Shown: in pieces, positions 26,455-35,550 of the stretch
How the letters are laid out: every line of letters begins with the position of its first letter
Position numbering within the stretch: the first letter of the stretch is position 1
Source: Streptomyces sp. TSRI0281
Lineage (GTDB): Bacteria > Actinomycetota > Actinomycetes > Streptomycetales > Streptomycetaceae
NCBI RefSeq assembly: GCF_001905125.1
Contig: NZ_LWLE01000005.1
Location: 124,001-188,000, forward strand
Direction of reading: 5' to 3'
Length of the DNA: 64,000 bases
Program-made: the position numbers and the translations under genes
Notes under the pieces: model-generated
What the model was told of the DNA's origin: nothing
Database searches by the model: none
What the model saw: only the letters and a program-made list of their open reading frames with translations

Positions 26455-27057
26455 TCAGTTCTCTCTTCCGTGCGGTGCGGGGACGGTGCAGGCGTCCGCG
26501 AGGGCGGCCGTGAGCAGGAGGGGGCTGCGGCCTAGTCCGCAGACGGTCCGGGCGTGGGCGTGGGCGGCGATCTCCTCGGCGCCCACGACATGGCCGAGCA
26601 GCCGGCGCCGGCCCAGACGGAGGACGGTGTGGCCGAGCGCCTGCTTGAGGGCGGCCCGTGCCGGGCCGTGGTGGAGCTGTTCGTGGACGGCTTCGTGGGC
26701 GAGGGCGGCGGCGCGGAGGGAACCTGCGGGAAACCAGTGGCGCCATCCACGCGCCTCGACGATCTCCTCCGCTCGGGCGAAGGAGTCGGTGAAGAGCTCG
26801 ACCGTCGGTACGGGCCGGGTGGTGTAACGGGCCAGCAGACCCAGGTCCAGCCCGCCGTCGGACTCCACGACGCGCGCACGGGGCCGTGCCGCGGGCAGTG
26901 CCGACCCGAACTCCTCGGCGGTACGGGCCCATTGGCGCAGCAGCGCCCGGTCGCGCCCTTCGTGGGTGGGGGTGTCGGCGAGCAGATCGACGGCCAGTTC
27001 GAGGTCGTCGGCCCCGTGCGGCGGGGTCTTCGGCCCACGGCCTGCCGCGGTGTTCAT
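26455..27057 (-). CDS. unrecognised 200-residue protein of the oxoprolinase-like operon
   Basis: Starts at MNTAAGRGPKTP; its ATG overlaps the stop of the oxoprolinase-like gene by four bases (ATGA), so it is translationally coupled. It is predicted soluble, rich in Ala, Arg and His, with a His-rich central part: AALAHEAVHEQLHHGPARAA and GAEEIAAHAHARTVCGLGRS. The HEAVHEQLHH stretch could bind a metal but does not match a protease HExxH. I recognise no family. The coupling suggests it is an accessory subunit or small enzyme of the same pathway. The upstream frame to 28668 is an artefact of antisense reading. Confidence 0.7.
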   Translation of the reverse strand: MNTAAGRGPKTPPHGADDLELAVDLLADTPTHEGRDRALLRQWARTAEEFGSALPAARPRARVVESDGGLDLGLLARYTTRPVPTVELFTDSFARAEEIVEARGWRHWFPAGSLRAAALAHEAVHEQLHHGPARAALKQALGHTVLRLGRRRLLGHVVGAEEIAAHAHARTVCGLGRSPLLLTAALADACTVPAPHGREN

Positions 27058-29183
27058 GCGCGTACCTCCACTACCGCGACCACCGGTTCGTCGGCGGCCC
27101 GCGCCTTGAGTTCGCCGCGGGCCAGCGCGAGCAGCGGTTCGGGGTCGAGTACGCCGGAGAGGTCGGCGATCCGGGAGCCGAGGAGCAGCCGTACGGCGGG
27201 GGCTCGGACACCGCCGTCCCCGTACGAGGTGGCGTCGCGCACCAGAGCGGCGAGCACCTCGGGCGCGCGGCCCACGGTGGTCGTCTCCACCCGGGCGTCC
27301 GCCACGTGGAGGCGGACCACACCGTCCGCGTCGATGACCCGGACCGGGCGGCGGGTGGCGCGGAGCCTGCGGCGTACCTCGGTCCCGTACACGGTGTGCG
27401 CCGAGGTGCCGGCCAGCACGTCGACATGGGCCGGGTCGGCCTTGAGGCTGGCGGCGGCGGTGCGCAGGCGTTCGTCGTCGTCGGCGCGGTGGGCCCGGTC
27501 CTGGGTGCGCAGTTCGGTCGCACCGGTGGCCACGGCCCGTACCGTGCTGGTCTGCGGGTCGACGGTCACCTCGACCTCGACGCCGTCGGGCGCGGCGCCC
27601 TGGGCGACGACGGCGGCCTCCGCTTCCGCGCGGACCGCGAGGATCTGTTCCTCCCCCGCGCCCGGGATGATCCGCTCGACCTGCTCGCGGACGAGGGCGA
27701 GGGCGACTCCGATCGGGCTGATGACCTCGCTGTGGCGGGCGATGCGGCCCTCCATGCCGCTGGTGTGGGCCAGATGCGGGGTGACGGAGGCCGCGCCTCC
27801 TCCCCCGCCGACGAGCACGGCGGTGTCCTTGTCGAGCCGGTAGTCCTTCACCATGGCGTCGACCACGGCCTTCACCCGGTCCGTGCCGGCGTCCAGGATC
27901 CTGGACGCCGCCGTCGGCACGTCGAGACCGAGGCGTTCGGCGAGCGGGGCGATCGCCGCGCGGGCAGCGGCCGGGTCGCAGCGGGCGAAGTCGCCTTCGG
28001 GGACCCGGCCGAGCGCGTTGGCGGCGCAGGTCATGGTCAGGGCGTAGCGGCCCCCCGCCGCCTCGATGACGACGTGGTCGGCCGGGTCGTCGTCCATCGG
28101 CCGGACGGTGGCGACGGTGGCATCGCGCAGGTCGTCGAGCGGGGCGAAGCAGGCGTAGGGCAGCCCGGCGATGTGTGCGCTGCGCGGTCCGACGCCGGTG
28201 ATCCGCCCGCCGTCGATGCGCACCATGGAGCCGCCGCCGACGCCGACCGTCCGTACATCCAGGGCGTTGAGGTAGGTCGTGCGGCCGAGGATGACGGCGT
28301 GCCGGACGGCGACCTTGCCGCGTCGCACGACGCTGATGTCGGTGGATGTGCCACCGGTCTCCAGGAACAGCCCTTCGCTGATCCTCTCCTGCATGAGCGC
28401 GCCCGCGACACCGGCGGCGGGGCCGGACAGGACGGTCAGCAGGGGCCTGCGCCGCATCTCGTCCAGGGACATCACTCCACCGTCGCAGCGCATCACCATC
28501 AGGGGCGCGGTGACGCCCGCCTTGGTGATGGAGGCGTCGACGAGATCGGCGGTGGCCAGCATCCTCGGCAGGATGGCCGCGTTGATCACGGCGGTACGGG
28601 TCCGCTTGTGCAGCCCGTAGAGCGAGGTGATCTCGTGGGCGGCGGTCGCGGGCAGTCCGGCCGCGCATGCGGCGGCGGTGACCGCTTCCTCCCCCTCCGG
28701 ACGGTCGACGCCAAACGGCTCACTGGCGACGAGAACCTGCGCTCCGTCCCGGGTGACGGCGTCGACGGCACGGCTGACGGCGGCGGCGTCCTCGGGGTCG
28801 TCCACATGGGTGTAGGTGAGCGGAAGGCGCTTGCCGGGGGTGAGTTCGAGCCTGCCGAGGGCGGCGAGTCGGCGGGTGAGGACGGCTCCGGCGCCGGAGC
28901 CTATGCCGACCAGGCCGACGGTCGCGACGTCGCCTTCGAGCAGGGCGTTGGTGGCCTGGGTCGTGCCGTGGGCGAGGAAGGCCACGTCCTCCGGATCCCG
29001 GCCGGTCTGTGCGAGCAGCCGGTCGAGAGCGGTGACGATCCCGTGGGCAACGCCGTCCTCGTGATGGTGGCTGGTGGGGACCTTCGCCTGTCCCAGCAGT
29101 TCGAGAGTCGTGGCGTCGACGGCCACGGCGTCGGTGAACGTCCCGCCGACATCGATGCCGACACGGATACGTTGGGTGGTCAT
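27054..29183 (-). CDS. hydantoinase/oxoprolinase family protein (HyuA-like subunit)
   Basis: 709 residues from an ATG preceded by AGGAGG. The N-terminus RVGIDVGGTFTDAVAVD is the Hydant_A_N actin-like ATPase motif. The central part has HGTTQATNALLEGD, MVMRCDGGVMS, LSGPAAGVAGAL and ETGGTSTDISVVRRGK, all typical of HyuA and the N-terminal half of 5-oxoprolinase. These enzymes use ATP to phosphorylate and open cyclic amides, and usually work with a HyuB subunit. No HyuB gene is in the window, so the enzyme may be single-subunit, as in some acetophenone carboxylase-like or caprolactamase-like relatives, or its partner is elsewhere. It is the third gene of the LacI operon. Confidence 0.9.
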   Translation of the reverse strand: MTTQRIRVGIDVGGTFTDAVAVDATTLELLGQAKVPTSHHHEDGVAHGIVTALDRLLAQTGRDPEDVAFLAHGTTQATNALLEGDVATVGLVGIGSGAGAVLTRRLAALGRLELTPGKRLPLTYTHVDDPEDAAAVSRAVDAVTRDGAQVLVASEPFGVDRPEGEEAVTAAACAAGLPATAAHEITSLYGLHKRTRTAVINAAILPRMLATADLVDASITKAGVTAPLMVMRCDGGVMSLDEMRRRPLLTVLSGPAAGVAGALMQERISEGLFLETGGTSTDISVVRRGKVAVRHAVILGRTTYLNALDVRTVGVGGGSMVRIDGGRITGVGPRSAHIAGLPYACFAPLDDLRDATVATVRPMDDDPADHVVIEAAGGRYALTMTCAANALGRVPEGDFARCDPAAARAAIAPLAERLGLDVPTAASRILDAGTDRVKAVVDAMVKDYRLDKDTAVLVGGGGGAASVTPHLAHTSGMEGRIARHSEVISPIGVALALVREQVERIIPGAGEEQILAVRAEAEAAVVAQGAAPDGVEVEVTVDPQTSTVRAVATGATELRTQDRAHRADDDERLRTAAASLKADPAHVDVLAGTSAHTVYGTEVRRRLRATRRPVRVIDADGVVRLHVADARVETTTVGRAPEVLAALVRDATSYGDGGVRAPAVRLLLGSRIADLSGVLDPEPLLALARGELKARAADEPVVAVVEVRA

Positions 29184-29199
29184 GGTGGGAAAGCACCTC

Positions 29200-29345
29200 C
29201 TTGTGCTGCGGTGCGGGGCGTACGGGTGCGGGGTGCGCGAGGCGTACGGGGCGCGGGCTTCGGAGTGCGGGCGTACGGGGTGCGCGAGGTGTACGGAGCA
29301 CGGGGGTATGCGATGCGGGATTGCGCGATGCGAGGGGGGCTGCCG
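29200..29345. repeat. degenerate GTACGGGGTGCG-rich repeats between operon genes
   Basis: The 190-base gap between the FAD oxidoreductase stop and the HyuA-like start is built of imperfect repeats such as GCGTACGGGGTGCGCGAGG, occurring about four to five times with changes. It shows no ORF or hairpin of note and could be slippage-derived filler. Confidence 0.5.
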
Positions 29346-29374
29346 ACAGCGGGCGGTTGAGCGGCCCGGGGGCT

Positions 29375-30976
29375 CTAGTAGCCTTGGACGTCGGGCCAGT
29401 GGCGCTGGACCCCGGCGTGGTCGAGGACGCGGGCGAACTCGTCGAAGTGCTTGTCGTCCGCCTGGACCTGGTGCGGTTCGACGTCCTCGGCGAGGCAGTG
29501 GGCGGCCAGCGCTCCGGCGGCCTCTCCGACGTTCCACTCCACCGGATGCAGGCGGTAGCAGCCGTTGGTGATGTGGGTCGTGCCGATGTTCTTGCCGGCG
29601 GGGAGCAGATTGCGCACCCTGCGAGGTACGAGAGCGCCGAGCGGGATCTCGAAGGGCACGGACCCGATGTCGATGTAGTTGTCGCCGCCGGTGGAGGGGT
29701 GGAGGTCGATGCGATAGCCGCCGACGCCGACGGAGTCGCGGTACCGGGTGCCGCCGCGCGGGCCCACCAGGTCGATGGCGACATCGTGCTCGGTGACCGT
29801 GGTGACCGCCTTGATGCGGCGGGACTCGCGGATGTACGGGGCCTTGGCCAGCCCGTCGGCGGTGCCGGTGACATCGGGGCGGATACGCAGGCCGGGGAAG
29901 CCGGTGCCGCCGTCCTGCCGGGGGGCCTCGGTCTGCAGCCAGTACAACAGGGAGAGGGACAACTGCCGTGCCTCGCGCAGGGCCTGCTCCTCCTCGCCGA
30001 TGTAGGGCTTGAGCCAGTAGTCGTTGAGGGGCCAGTTGACCAGGGTGATGTCGGAGTCGAACGATCCGGGCCGGTGCATCGTGCGGGCGAGGATGCGGCG
30101 GAAGCCCCAGAGTTCCTTGTCGCCCGCGTCGGCGCTCTGGTCGGCCGTGACGTCCAGGGGGTCCAGTGCGGGGTTGGGGACGAAGGTACGTGGTACAGGT
30201 TCGAGGGTGCGCGGGTCGGGGGCCTCGAAGCCGAGCAGCGGTCCGGGCCAGAAGTCGGGGCGGTAGGAGCGCCAGAAGGCGTAGTCCTCGGGCCGGTCGA
30301 CGGTGTGGTCCTGGCCGGCGTGGTGGGAGAGCGCGAAGCAGACGGTGATGCCCTGCTGGTTGAGCGGCTGGGCCTCGGCGGGTGCGTGGGGCTCGTCGAA
30401 CTCCCCCTGCGCTTCGGCTCCGTTGGCGTGCTCGACATCGGCGAGAGTCAGGAGTTCGCCGGTTTCGGTGGCGTCGACGACGTAGCGGGCGCTGAGGGTC
30501 CGGCGGCTTCCGTCCCGCAGCGACGCGAATGTCACCGTTCGGATGACATCGTTGTCGGACTCTGCGGCGACCGGCCGGTGTTCGGTCAGGAAGACCAGCC
30601 GCCCCGCGGCCCGGTGGGGAGCGAGCATGGACTCCAGGACAGCGAGGGCGACCCGGGGCTCGTGGCAGAGCTTGCTGACCCGTCCCGCGCCCGGGTTGAG
30701 CTCGGTCAGGGCGAGGGCCTCGGAGCGCAGCGGGTACCACTGCCGGTAGTACTGACGGATGCCCTCGCGCAGACCGCGGTACGAGGCCGTGGTGCCGAAC
30801 TGTTCGACCCAGGGGTGCTCGTCCGGGGGCACGGCCTGCGAGGTCAGCTGGCCGCCGATCCAGTCGGTCTCCTCGGTGAGGACGACACTGCGTCCGGCCC
30901 GGCACGCGGCCAGCGCCGCCGCGACACCGCCGAGACCTCCACCGACGACGAGGATGTCGGGTTGCTGCACGTTCAC
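29375..30976 (-). CDS. FAD-dependent oxidoreductase (FAD_oxidored family)
   Basis: 533 residues. The N-terminal dinucleotide motif is DILVVGGGLGGVAAALAACRAG, followed by the glutamate-containing strand VVLTEETDWIGGQL. The second FAD contact is in ARYVVDATETGELLTLADV. The C-terminal region NLLPAGKNIGTTHITNGCYRLHPVEWNVGEAAGALA closes the FAD site. The architecture fits the FAD_oxidored group, which often acts on plant-derived or cyclic substrates. No signal peptide. It lies second in the operon after LacI and presumably oxidises a substrate before the HyuA-like step. Confidence 0.86.
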   Translation of the reverse strand: MNVQQPDILVVGGGLGGVAAALAACRAGRSVVLTEETDWIGGQLTSQAVPPDEHPWVEQFGTTASYRGLREGIRQYYRQWYPLRSEALALTELNPGAGRVSKLCHEPRVALAVLESMLAPHRAAGRLVFLTEHRPVAAESDNDVIRTVTFASLRDGSRRTLSARYVVDATETGELLTLADVEHANGAEAQGEFDEPHAPAEAQPLNQQGITVCFALSHHAGQDHTVDRPEDYAFWRSYRPDFWPGPLLGFEAPDPRTLEPVPRTFVPNPALDPLDVTADQSADAGDKELWGFRRILARTMHRPGSFDSDITLVNWPLNDYWLKPYIGEEEQALREARQLSLSLLYWLQTEAPRQDGGTGFPGLRIRPDVTGTADGLAKAPYIRESRRIKAVTTVTEHDVAIDLVGPRGGTRYRDSVGVGGYRIDLHPSTGGDNYIDIGSVPFEIPLGALVPRRVRNLLPAGKNIGTTHITNGCYRLHPVEWNVGEAAGALAAHCLAEDVEPHQVQADDKHFDEFARVLDHAGVQRHWPDVQGY

Positions 30977-31103
30977 TTCACTCCTTGTGTTGCGTGGTAC
31001 TCGAAGCAGGACGCCTCGGTGCGGTACGAAGGGACGCCGGGCCGTGGATCACGGGTTCGGATACGGGACCCACGGCCTCGGGTCCGGGTTCAAGTGCGTT
31101 CCA

Positions 31104-32183
31104 TCAGGCCCGCGTCGGCGGCGGCCCGACCGTCGCACCCGGGCGGAAGGGGCAGGCCACGAGGGGTTCCACTGCCTGTTCACCGGCCACCAGAGCGGCG
31201 AGCAGACGAATCGCGGCGGCACCCAACTCCAGGCGCGGGATGTCGAATCCGGTCGGCTCGGGCTCATGTGTCAGATCGGCCGGCGGGCTGCCGAGCAGCG
31301 CCAGCGAGACCTCGCGCGGGCAGGCGAGGCCCGCGTCGCGGACGGCATCGCGCAGCGCTCGCCACGCGGCCCCCGTGTCGGTCTCCTCGGCGACGAAGGC
31401 GGTGACGCCCTCGTCGAGCCGCGCGTGCAGCCATGCCGACGTCAACTCCCTTTCCGGGTCGGCATCCCGGAAGACGGCGGCCGGTCCGGCCGGAAGTCCG
31501 GCTTCCTCCAGCCCCTTGAGGAAGCCGTGTTCACGGTCGGTCGAGGCAGGCGCGTCGTCGTCCTCGCGAACGAGCACGATCCGCTGATGCCCCGCCGCCG
31601 CGAGACGGGCGACGACTTCACTGCTCGCGCTCACATAGTCGGCGCCGACGCAGGCGAGCCCTTCGAGTTCGTCACGGCGGCCGATGTGGACCACGGGGAA
31701 ACCGTCGTCCACCAGCCGCCGCAGCTCAGTGCTGGGTGCGTGGCGGCCGAGGAAGAGGCAGCCGTCGGCAAGCCTGACCCGGTTCAGAGCCTCCGGTCGG
31801 GCAGCTCCGGCGCCGCCGGAGCTTGAGCCGGTGAAGAGGACCAGGTCGTAGCCGCGGGAGGCGGCCTCCTGCTCGACGCCGACGAGAAAGGGGTAGTACG
31901 AGTGCTGCACATCGGTCGGAAAGGTGGCGGTGAAGGAGAAGACGCCGAGCAGATTGTTGCGGGCGGCAGCGAGCCGGCGTGCGACCGGATCGGGCACATA
32001 TCCGAGGCTGTCCGCCGCGTCGAGGACCTTGCGTCGGGTCTCCTCGGATATGGAGATGCCCTGCTTGTTCCCTCCGAGCACCAGCGAGACGGTGGCCTGC
32101 GACACTCCCGCCAGGCGGGCGACCTCGGCCTGCCTGGGGCGGGACGTCCGACCACGCCGACCGTGCGCTTCCCGCTGCGCCAT
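31104..32183 (-). CDS. LacI family transcriptional regulator
   Basis: 359 residues. The HTH and hinge are at about 17-70 (QAEVARLAGVSQATVSLVLG, ISEETRRKVLDAADSLGYVP, ARRLAAARNN). The periplasmic-binding-protein-like ligand domain follows (LGVFSFTATFP, GCLFLGRHAPS, HQRIVLVRED, FDIPRLELGAAAIRLL). It is the first gene of the operon, and its own promoter region contains an operator-like palindrome 20 bases before the start. The same palindrome lies before the divergent beta-propeller gene, so it probably controls both transcripts in response to a sugar-like or pathway metabolite. Confidence 0.93.
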   Translation of the reverse strand: MAQREAHGRRGRTSRPRQAEVARLAGVSQATVSLVLGGNKQGISISEETRRKVLDAADSLGYVPDPVARRLAAARNNLLGVFSFTATFPTDVQHSYYPFLVGVEQEAASRGYDLVLFTGSSSGGAGAARPEALNRVRLADGCLFLGRHAPSTELRRLVDDGFPVVHIGRRDELEGLACVGADYVSASSEVVARLAAAGHQRIVLVREDDDAPASTDREHGFLKGLEEAGLPAGPAAVFRDADPERELTSAWLHARLDEGVTAFVAEETDTGAAWRALRDAVRDAGLACPREVSLALLGSPPADLTHEPEPTGFDIPRLELGAAAIRLLAALVAGEQAVEPLVACPFRPGATVGPPPTRA

Positions 32184-32202
32184 CTCCGCTCCGATCTTTC
32201 AT

Positions 32203-32214
32203 TAATGCGTATTA
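32203..32214. promoter_or_regulatory. LacI-type operator 1
   Basis: TAATGCGTATTA is an almost perfect 12-bp palindrome with the central CpG typical of LacI-family operators. It begins 20 bases before the lacI-like start codon. It matches operator 2 at 11 of 12 positions. Confidence 0.65.
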
Positions 32215-32585
32215 GTACCGGGTGTTGACGAGTACTTTGAGGGTGCCCCGAGCGGCGGGTCAAGGGGTCGGAAGCAACTTTCTCGGGAACCGGGAGGTGT
32301 CCATGCCCTGACTAGGTCCGAGTCCGCCGGCCAACTCCGCGCGCACCGCGACGCAGCCGATGAGTCGGTGGATTCCGCGAACCGACGCGCGCTCCGAACC
32401 ATGGCGGACAGGCCCGCAGCAGTGACGGCGCGCGATGCGGCTTCACCGGCTCGGCGCACTTCGTGACGGACACCCGGAGCCGGGGCGACGGCTGGGAAAC
32501 GGGGGCTCCCTTGTCCGGGAGCAGGACCTCGACAACCCTCAAGCCGATGTGGGGTCGGCGCTCCGGATCCGCCGAGGACCGGCAG
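32215..32585. other. intergenic stretch between two operators, no gene seen
   Basis: About 370 bases between the two operator palindromes. No open frame here has a credible start or family motif. A looped repressor bridging both operators would span this stretch. Confidence 0.55.
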
Positions 32586-32597
32586 TAATACGTATTA
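32586..32597. promoter_or_regulatory. LacI-type operator 2
   Basis: TAATACGTATTA is a perfect 12-bp palindrome 74 bases before the beta-propeller gene start. The half-site equals that of operator 1 apart from one base. This links the plus-strand gene to the LacI regulon. Confidence 0.7.
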
Positions 32598-32671
32598 GCA
32601 CCTTGACGTGTCCCGTGGGCGGGTTCGAAGCTGGGCGCCACCCACCGTGAGTACGCATGAGTGAGGACGCC

Positions 32672-34261
32672 ATGAGTGAGATCACCCGAAGAGGGTTCGG
32701 CCGTATGGCCGGACTGGCTGTGCTGGCCGCAGGATTCACTGCCGGGACGGGCGGTGCGAGCGGGGCCGCCGGCATCACCGGCACGGTCCAGGAACCGTTC
32801 GAGGTGCGCTACCTCAGCTCGTTCGGCCGGCGGCGTTACTTCACGTACCCGACCCACAACGGTTTCGTCGATGCCGGCCGCATCGTGCTCGGTCAGCGGG
32901 AGGCCGGGGCCACGAGTCTGTGGGAGGTGAATCTGCACTCCGGCGCGGAGCGGTTCCTGGCACGGTTCGCCACCCCGGCGGGCGACCGGAATCCCTTCGT
33001 CTGGTGGAACATCCACTCCGGACGCCTCGTCACCTGCGCCGAGAACGCGGTCTGGCTGATCGACCTGGCCGGTCCCTCGCCCGTGAAGCTCTACTCACCG
33101 CCGCCGGGCCGCGCGCTCAGCGTCGTCGTGAATCTGCATCCGGCGGGCGACCGGGTTCTGTGCAGCCACTACCCGGCCCCGATCACCGCCGGACCGACCA
33201 CGGCGGTGGAGATCGAGCTCACGGGCGGCCGGGTCAAGGAGGTGTTCTCGGGGGACGTGATGGCCACCCACTTCCAGTACAGCGCCCACGATCCCGAATG
33301 GATCGGCTACTCGCTCGGCGGCAACATGCGTACCTGGGCCCTGCATCCGGTCCACGCGCCACTGGGCAGGATGATCTGGGACCAGGCCGCGGCGGGGGTC
33401 CCGGTCGGGACCCACGAGGTGTGGACGTCCGGTGCCGACACCGGCTGCCTCGCCGTGGCGATCGGCGGCAGCGCCCCGGGGCTGTGGATGGTCCACCCGG
33501 ACGACCGGCCGGACCGGCTGCTGGCACGGGGCCCCTCGGGCACGAACGGCGCGTACAACCACTGCGCCATCTCCCCCGACGGCCGCTGGGCCGTGACCGA
33601 CACCAACGGCCGCAACGGCTCGGCACTCGGGCAGACGGGTTCGGTGGCGCTGGTCGACCTCACCGGCGTACACCCACCGCGCACACTCGGCCTGGCCGGC
33701 TGGGGCTCCGCCCACCCCGGCCACCCCCATCCGGCCTTCTCACCAGACGGCCGCATGGTCGCCTACACCGACACGGAAGCCACCACCGACCGCACCCGCG
33801 TCGTCCTCTGCGACTCGCACGGCGACTGGACGCCACACTCCCTGCATTGGCAGGCGGAGGCGGAAGAGCTCGCCCGCACCGTGTCGGGCGGCAGCGCCGA
33901 GATCTTCGCCGACCCCCAATGCGGCTCCGGCCACGGGCTGTTGTTCACACCGGCCGCCCCCGGCGACGCACTGACCTGCGAGTTCCAGCAGCCAGGCCCC
34001 GGTCTGCGCACCCTGCGGTTGCGGGTGAAGCGGCACTATTCCCGGGGCATCTACCGGCTGTCGGTGAACGGGACCACGGTGGGTGAGCCGCTCGACCTCT
34101 ACAGCCCGGTCATGACCTACGCCGAGCCGGAGTTCGCCCGGGTCTCCCTGCGGGCGGGCGTCAACACGCTCCGTCTGACCCATGTCGGCCAGCACGCCAG
34201 GAGCACCCGGACTCCGGGCACATGCGCGATCGACCGCATCGGTCTGCGGCCGCCCGGCTGA
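32672..34261 (+). CDS. Tat-exported beta-propeller protein, oligogalacturonate-lyase-like
   Basis: 529 residues from the second of two in-frame ATGs (32657, 32672). The later ATG gives the compact Tat signal MSEITRRGFGRMAGLAVLAA and has GAGGA just upstream. The body shows propeller blade motifs (NHCAISPDGRWAVTDTNG, HPHPAFSPDGRMVAYTDTE) like those of oligogalacturonate lyases (pfam PelOL type). From about residue 400 a separate beta-sandwich follows (GIYRLSVNGTTVGEPLDLYS, RVSLRAGVNTLRLTHVG) that looks like a carbohydrate-binding module. It is an extracellular protein acting on a plant or polyuronide substrate; lyase activity is inferred from fold only. It is probably co-regulated with the divergent operon by LacI. 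Confidence 0.78.
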   Translation: MSEITRRGFGRMAGLAVLAAGFTAGTGGASGAAGITGTVQEPFEVRYLSSFGRRRYFTYPTHNGFVDAGRIVLGQREAGATSLWEVNLHSGAERFLARFATPAGDRNPFVWWNIHSGRLVTCAENAVWLIDLAGPSPVKLYSPPPGRALSVVVNLHPAGDRVLCSHYPAPITAGPTTAVEIELTGGRVKEVFSGDVMATHFQYSAHDPEWIGYSLGGNMRTWALHPVHAPLGRMIWDQAAAGVPVGTHEVWTSGADTGCLAVAIGGSAPGLWMVHPDDRPDRLLARGPSGTNGAYNHCAISPDGRWAVTDTNGRNGSALGQTGSVALVDLTGVHPPRTLGLAGWGSAHPGHPHPAFSPDGRMVAYTDTEATTDRTRVVLCDSHGDWTPHSLHWQAEAEELARTVSGGSAEIFADPQCGSGHGLLFTPAAPGDALTCEFQQPGPGLRTLRLRVKRHYSRGIYRLSVNGTTVGEPLDLYSPVMTYAEPEFARVSLRAGVNTLRLTHVGQHARSTRTPGTCAIDRIGLRPPG

Positions 34262-34402
34262 GGGCTGATCGGCTTGCACGTGGAGCACGGTCGCGAGGGG
34301 AGCCCGACTCTGTCTTCAGGGACCTAAAGTCCCGAACATACCGATGGTGGACTCCCTCGGGCGCGCAGGACATCGCGGCAGGCCCGGTGTGGATGACAGC
34401 GG

Positions 34403-35365
34403 TTACGGTGTCAGCACGATCCTGCCGAAGACCTCGCCCGAGTCCATCCTCCGGTGCGCCAGAACGGCTGCGTCCAGTGGGAGCACGTCGTGCACCACTG
34501 TTTCGATCTCGCCGCGGCTCGCCGCGGCGAACTGTTCGCGCCGTACGGCGGACCGGTCGGCCTCGGAGACGGTGGCGGCGCTGAAAGCGGCGAAGGACAT
34601 CGACTTCTGGAACGCCACCATGACCTTCGTTCCGAAGTCTGCGGGCGGCTGGCCCGCGACAGCACCCACGGCCACCATGCGGCCGTTCGGGTTGAGCCGG
34701 TCGAAGAACGACGGCATGTCCCCACCGGCCACCACATCGATGATGACGTCATAGCCCGCAGGGGCGCCTTCGCCTCCTTCGCCGGAGCGCTCCAGCACGT
34801 GGGTCGCGCCGAGACGGAGCAGTCGCCTGCCGCGGTCGGCCGAGGATGTGGTGACCGCCACCGCGGCGGCTCCGCCGCGAGCGGCGAGTTGCACTGCCAT
34901 GATCCCGATGCTTCCGGCCGCGCCCCGTACCAGGACCGTCTCACCGGGAGCGAAGTGGGCGTGGCGGAGTCCGAAGTGGGCCACCACGCCGGGACTGCCG
35001 AGGGTCACCGCGTCGACGGCGGACAGGTTCTCGGGCAGGGGGACGATCTCCTCGACGGGCGCGATGGCCTGTTCGACGTAGCCTCCACCGGTGCCGGTGA
35101 AGGCCCACACCCGTCGGCCGATCCACGACACGTCGACGCCGTCACCGACCGCGGACACGGTGCCCGCCACCTCGCTGCCCGGGACGAAACCCTCCTTGAA
35201 GCCGTAGGCGGCCAGGGCTCCGCTTCGGATCACGGTGTCGACACCACCGACGCCCATCGCCTCGGTGGTGATCAGCACCTGGCCGCCGGCAGGTGCGGGG
35301 GCCGGCAGGTCGACAACGACCAGACCCTCGGGACCTCCGTACGTCTGGATCGCGACTGCCTTCAC
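34403..35365 (-). CDS. zinc-type/quinone oxidoreductase (MDR family, NADPH-dependent)
   Basis: 320 residues from GTG 35365, preferred because GGGGAGA lies just before it; the in-frame ATG at 35410 lacks a site. The N-terminal GroES-like domain has VVVDLPAPAPAGGQVLI and FVPGSEVAGTVSAVG. The Rossmann domain has VLVRGAAGSIGIMAVQLAA, of the zeta-crystallin/quinone oxidoreductase type. Cys and His metal ligands of zinc alcohol dehydrogenases are absent, so it is zinc-free. It is divergent from a TetR gene with a clear operator in the gap, a standard arrangement for electrophile or quinone detoxification. The partner regulator carries a frameshift, so this gene may be constitutive. Confidence 0.88.
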   Translation of the reverse strand: MKAVAIQTYGGPEGLVVVDLPAPAPAGGQVLITTEAMGVGGVDTVIRSGALAAYGFKEGFVPGSEVAGTVSAVGDGVDVSWIGRRVWAFTGTGGGYVEQAIAPVEEIVPLPENLSAVDAVTLGSPGVVAHFGLRHAHFAPGETVLVRGAAGSIGIMAVQLAARGGAAAVAVTTSSADRGRRLLRLGATHVLERSGEGGEGAPAGYDVIIDVVAGGDMPSFFDRLNPNGRMVAVGAVAGQPPADFGTKVMVAFQKSMSFAAFSAATVSEADRSAVRREQFAAASRGEIETVVHDVLPLDAAVLAHRRMDSGEVFGRIVLTP

Positions 35366-35512
35366 TTCCGTCTCCCCTGTTCCGGACCGCTCGGGCGCGG
35401 TCCTGCTCAATGCCCACCACCGATCGCCACTGACGACGAGGCCGCGGACCGCCGGAGGCTGTCCCGGTGTTGCGCGCCCGGACGATCTGGGTGAGTTGCT
35501 ACGTCTCGAACG

Positions 35513-35536
35513 TTAACGGACACCCCCGTCCGTTTA
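35513..35536. promoter_or_regulatory. TetR-type operator
   Basis: AACGGAC (35515-35521) and GTCCGTT (35528-35534) form a perfect inverted repeat with a six-base spacer, extendable by two bases per side with one mismatch. It lies 15 bases before the tetR start and about 150 bases from the divergent oxidoreductase start, an autoregulatory position. Confidence 0.7.
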
Positions 35537-35550
35537 GCTAAAGTGAGAGC

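Noticed and set aside
27054..30905. 1283-residue fusion of the FAD oxidoreductase region with the HyuA-like protein
   Set aside because: The HyuA-like frame stays open upstream but there reads antisense or out of frame to the FAD gene. AGGAGG before 29183 marks the true start.
34319..34333. GGGAC-CTAAA-GTCCC as a DosR/DevR box
   Set aside because: The consensus spacer is four bases, here it is five, and the site lies between two convergent genes. It is more likely a weak terminator stem.
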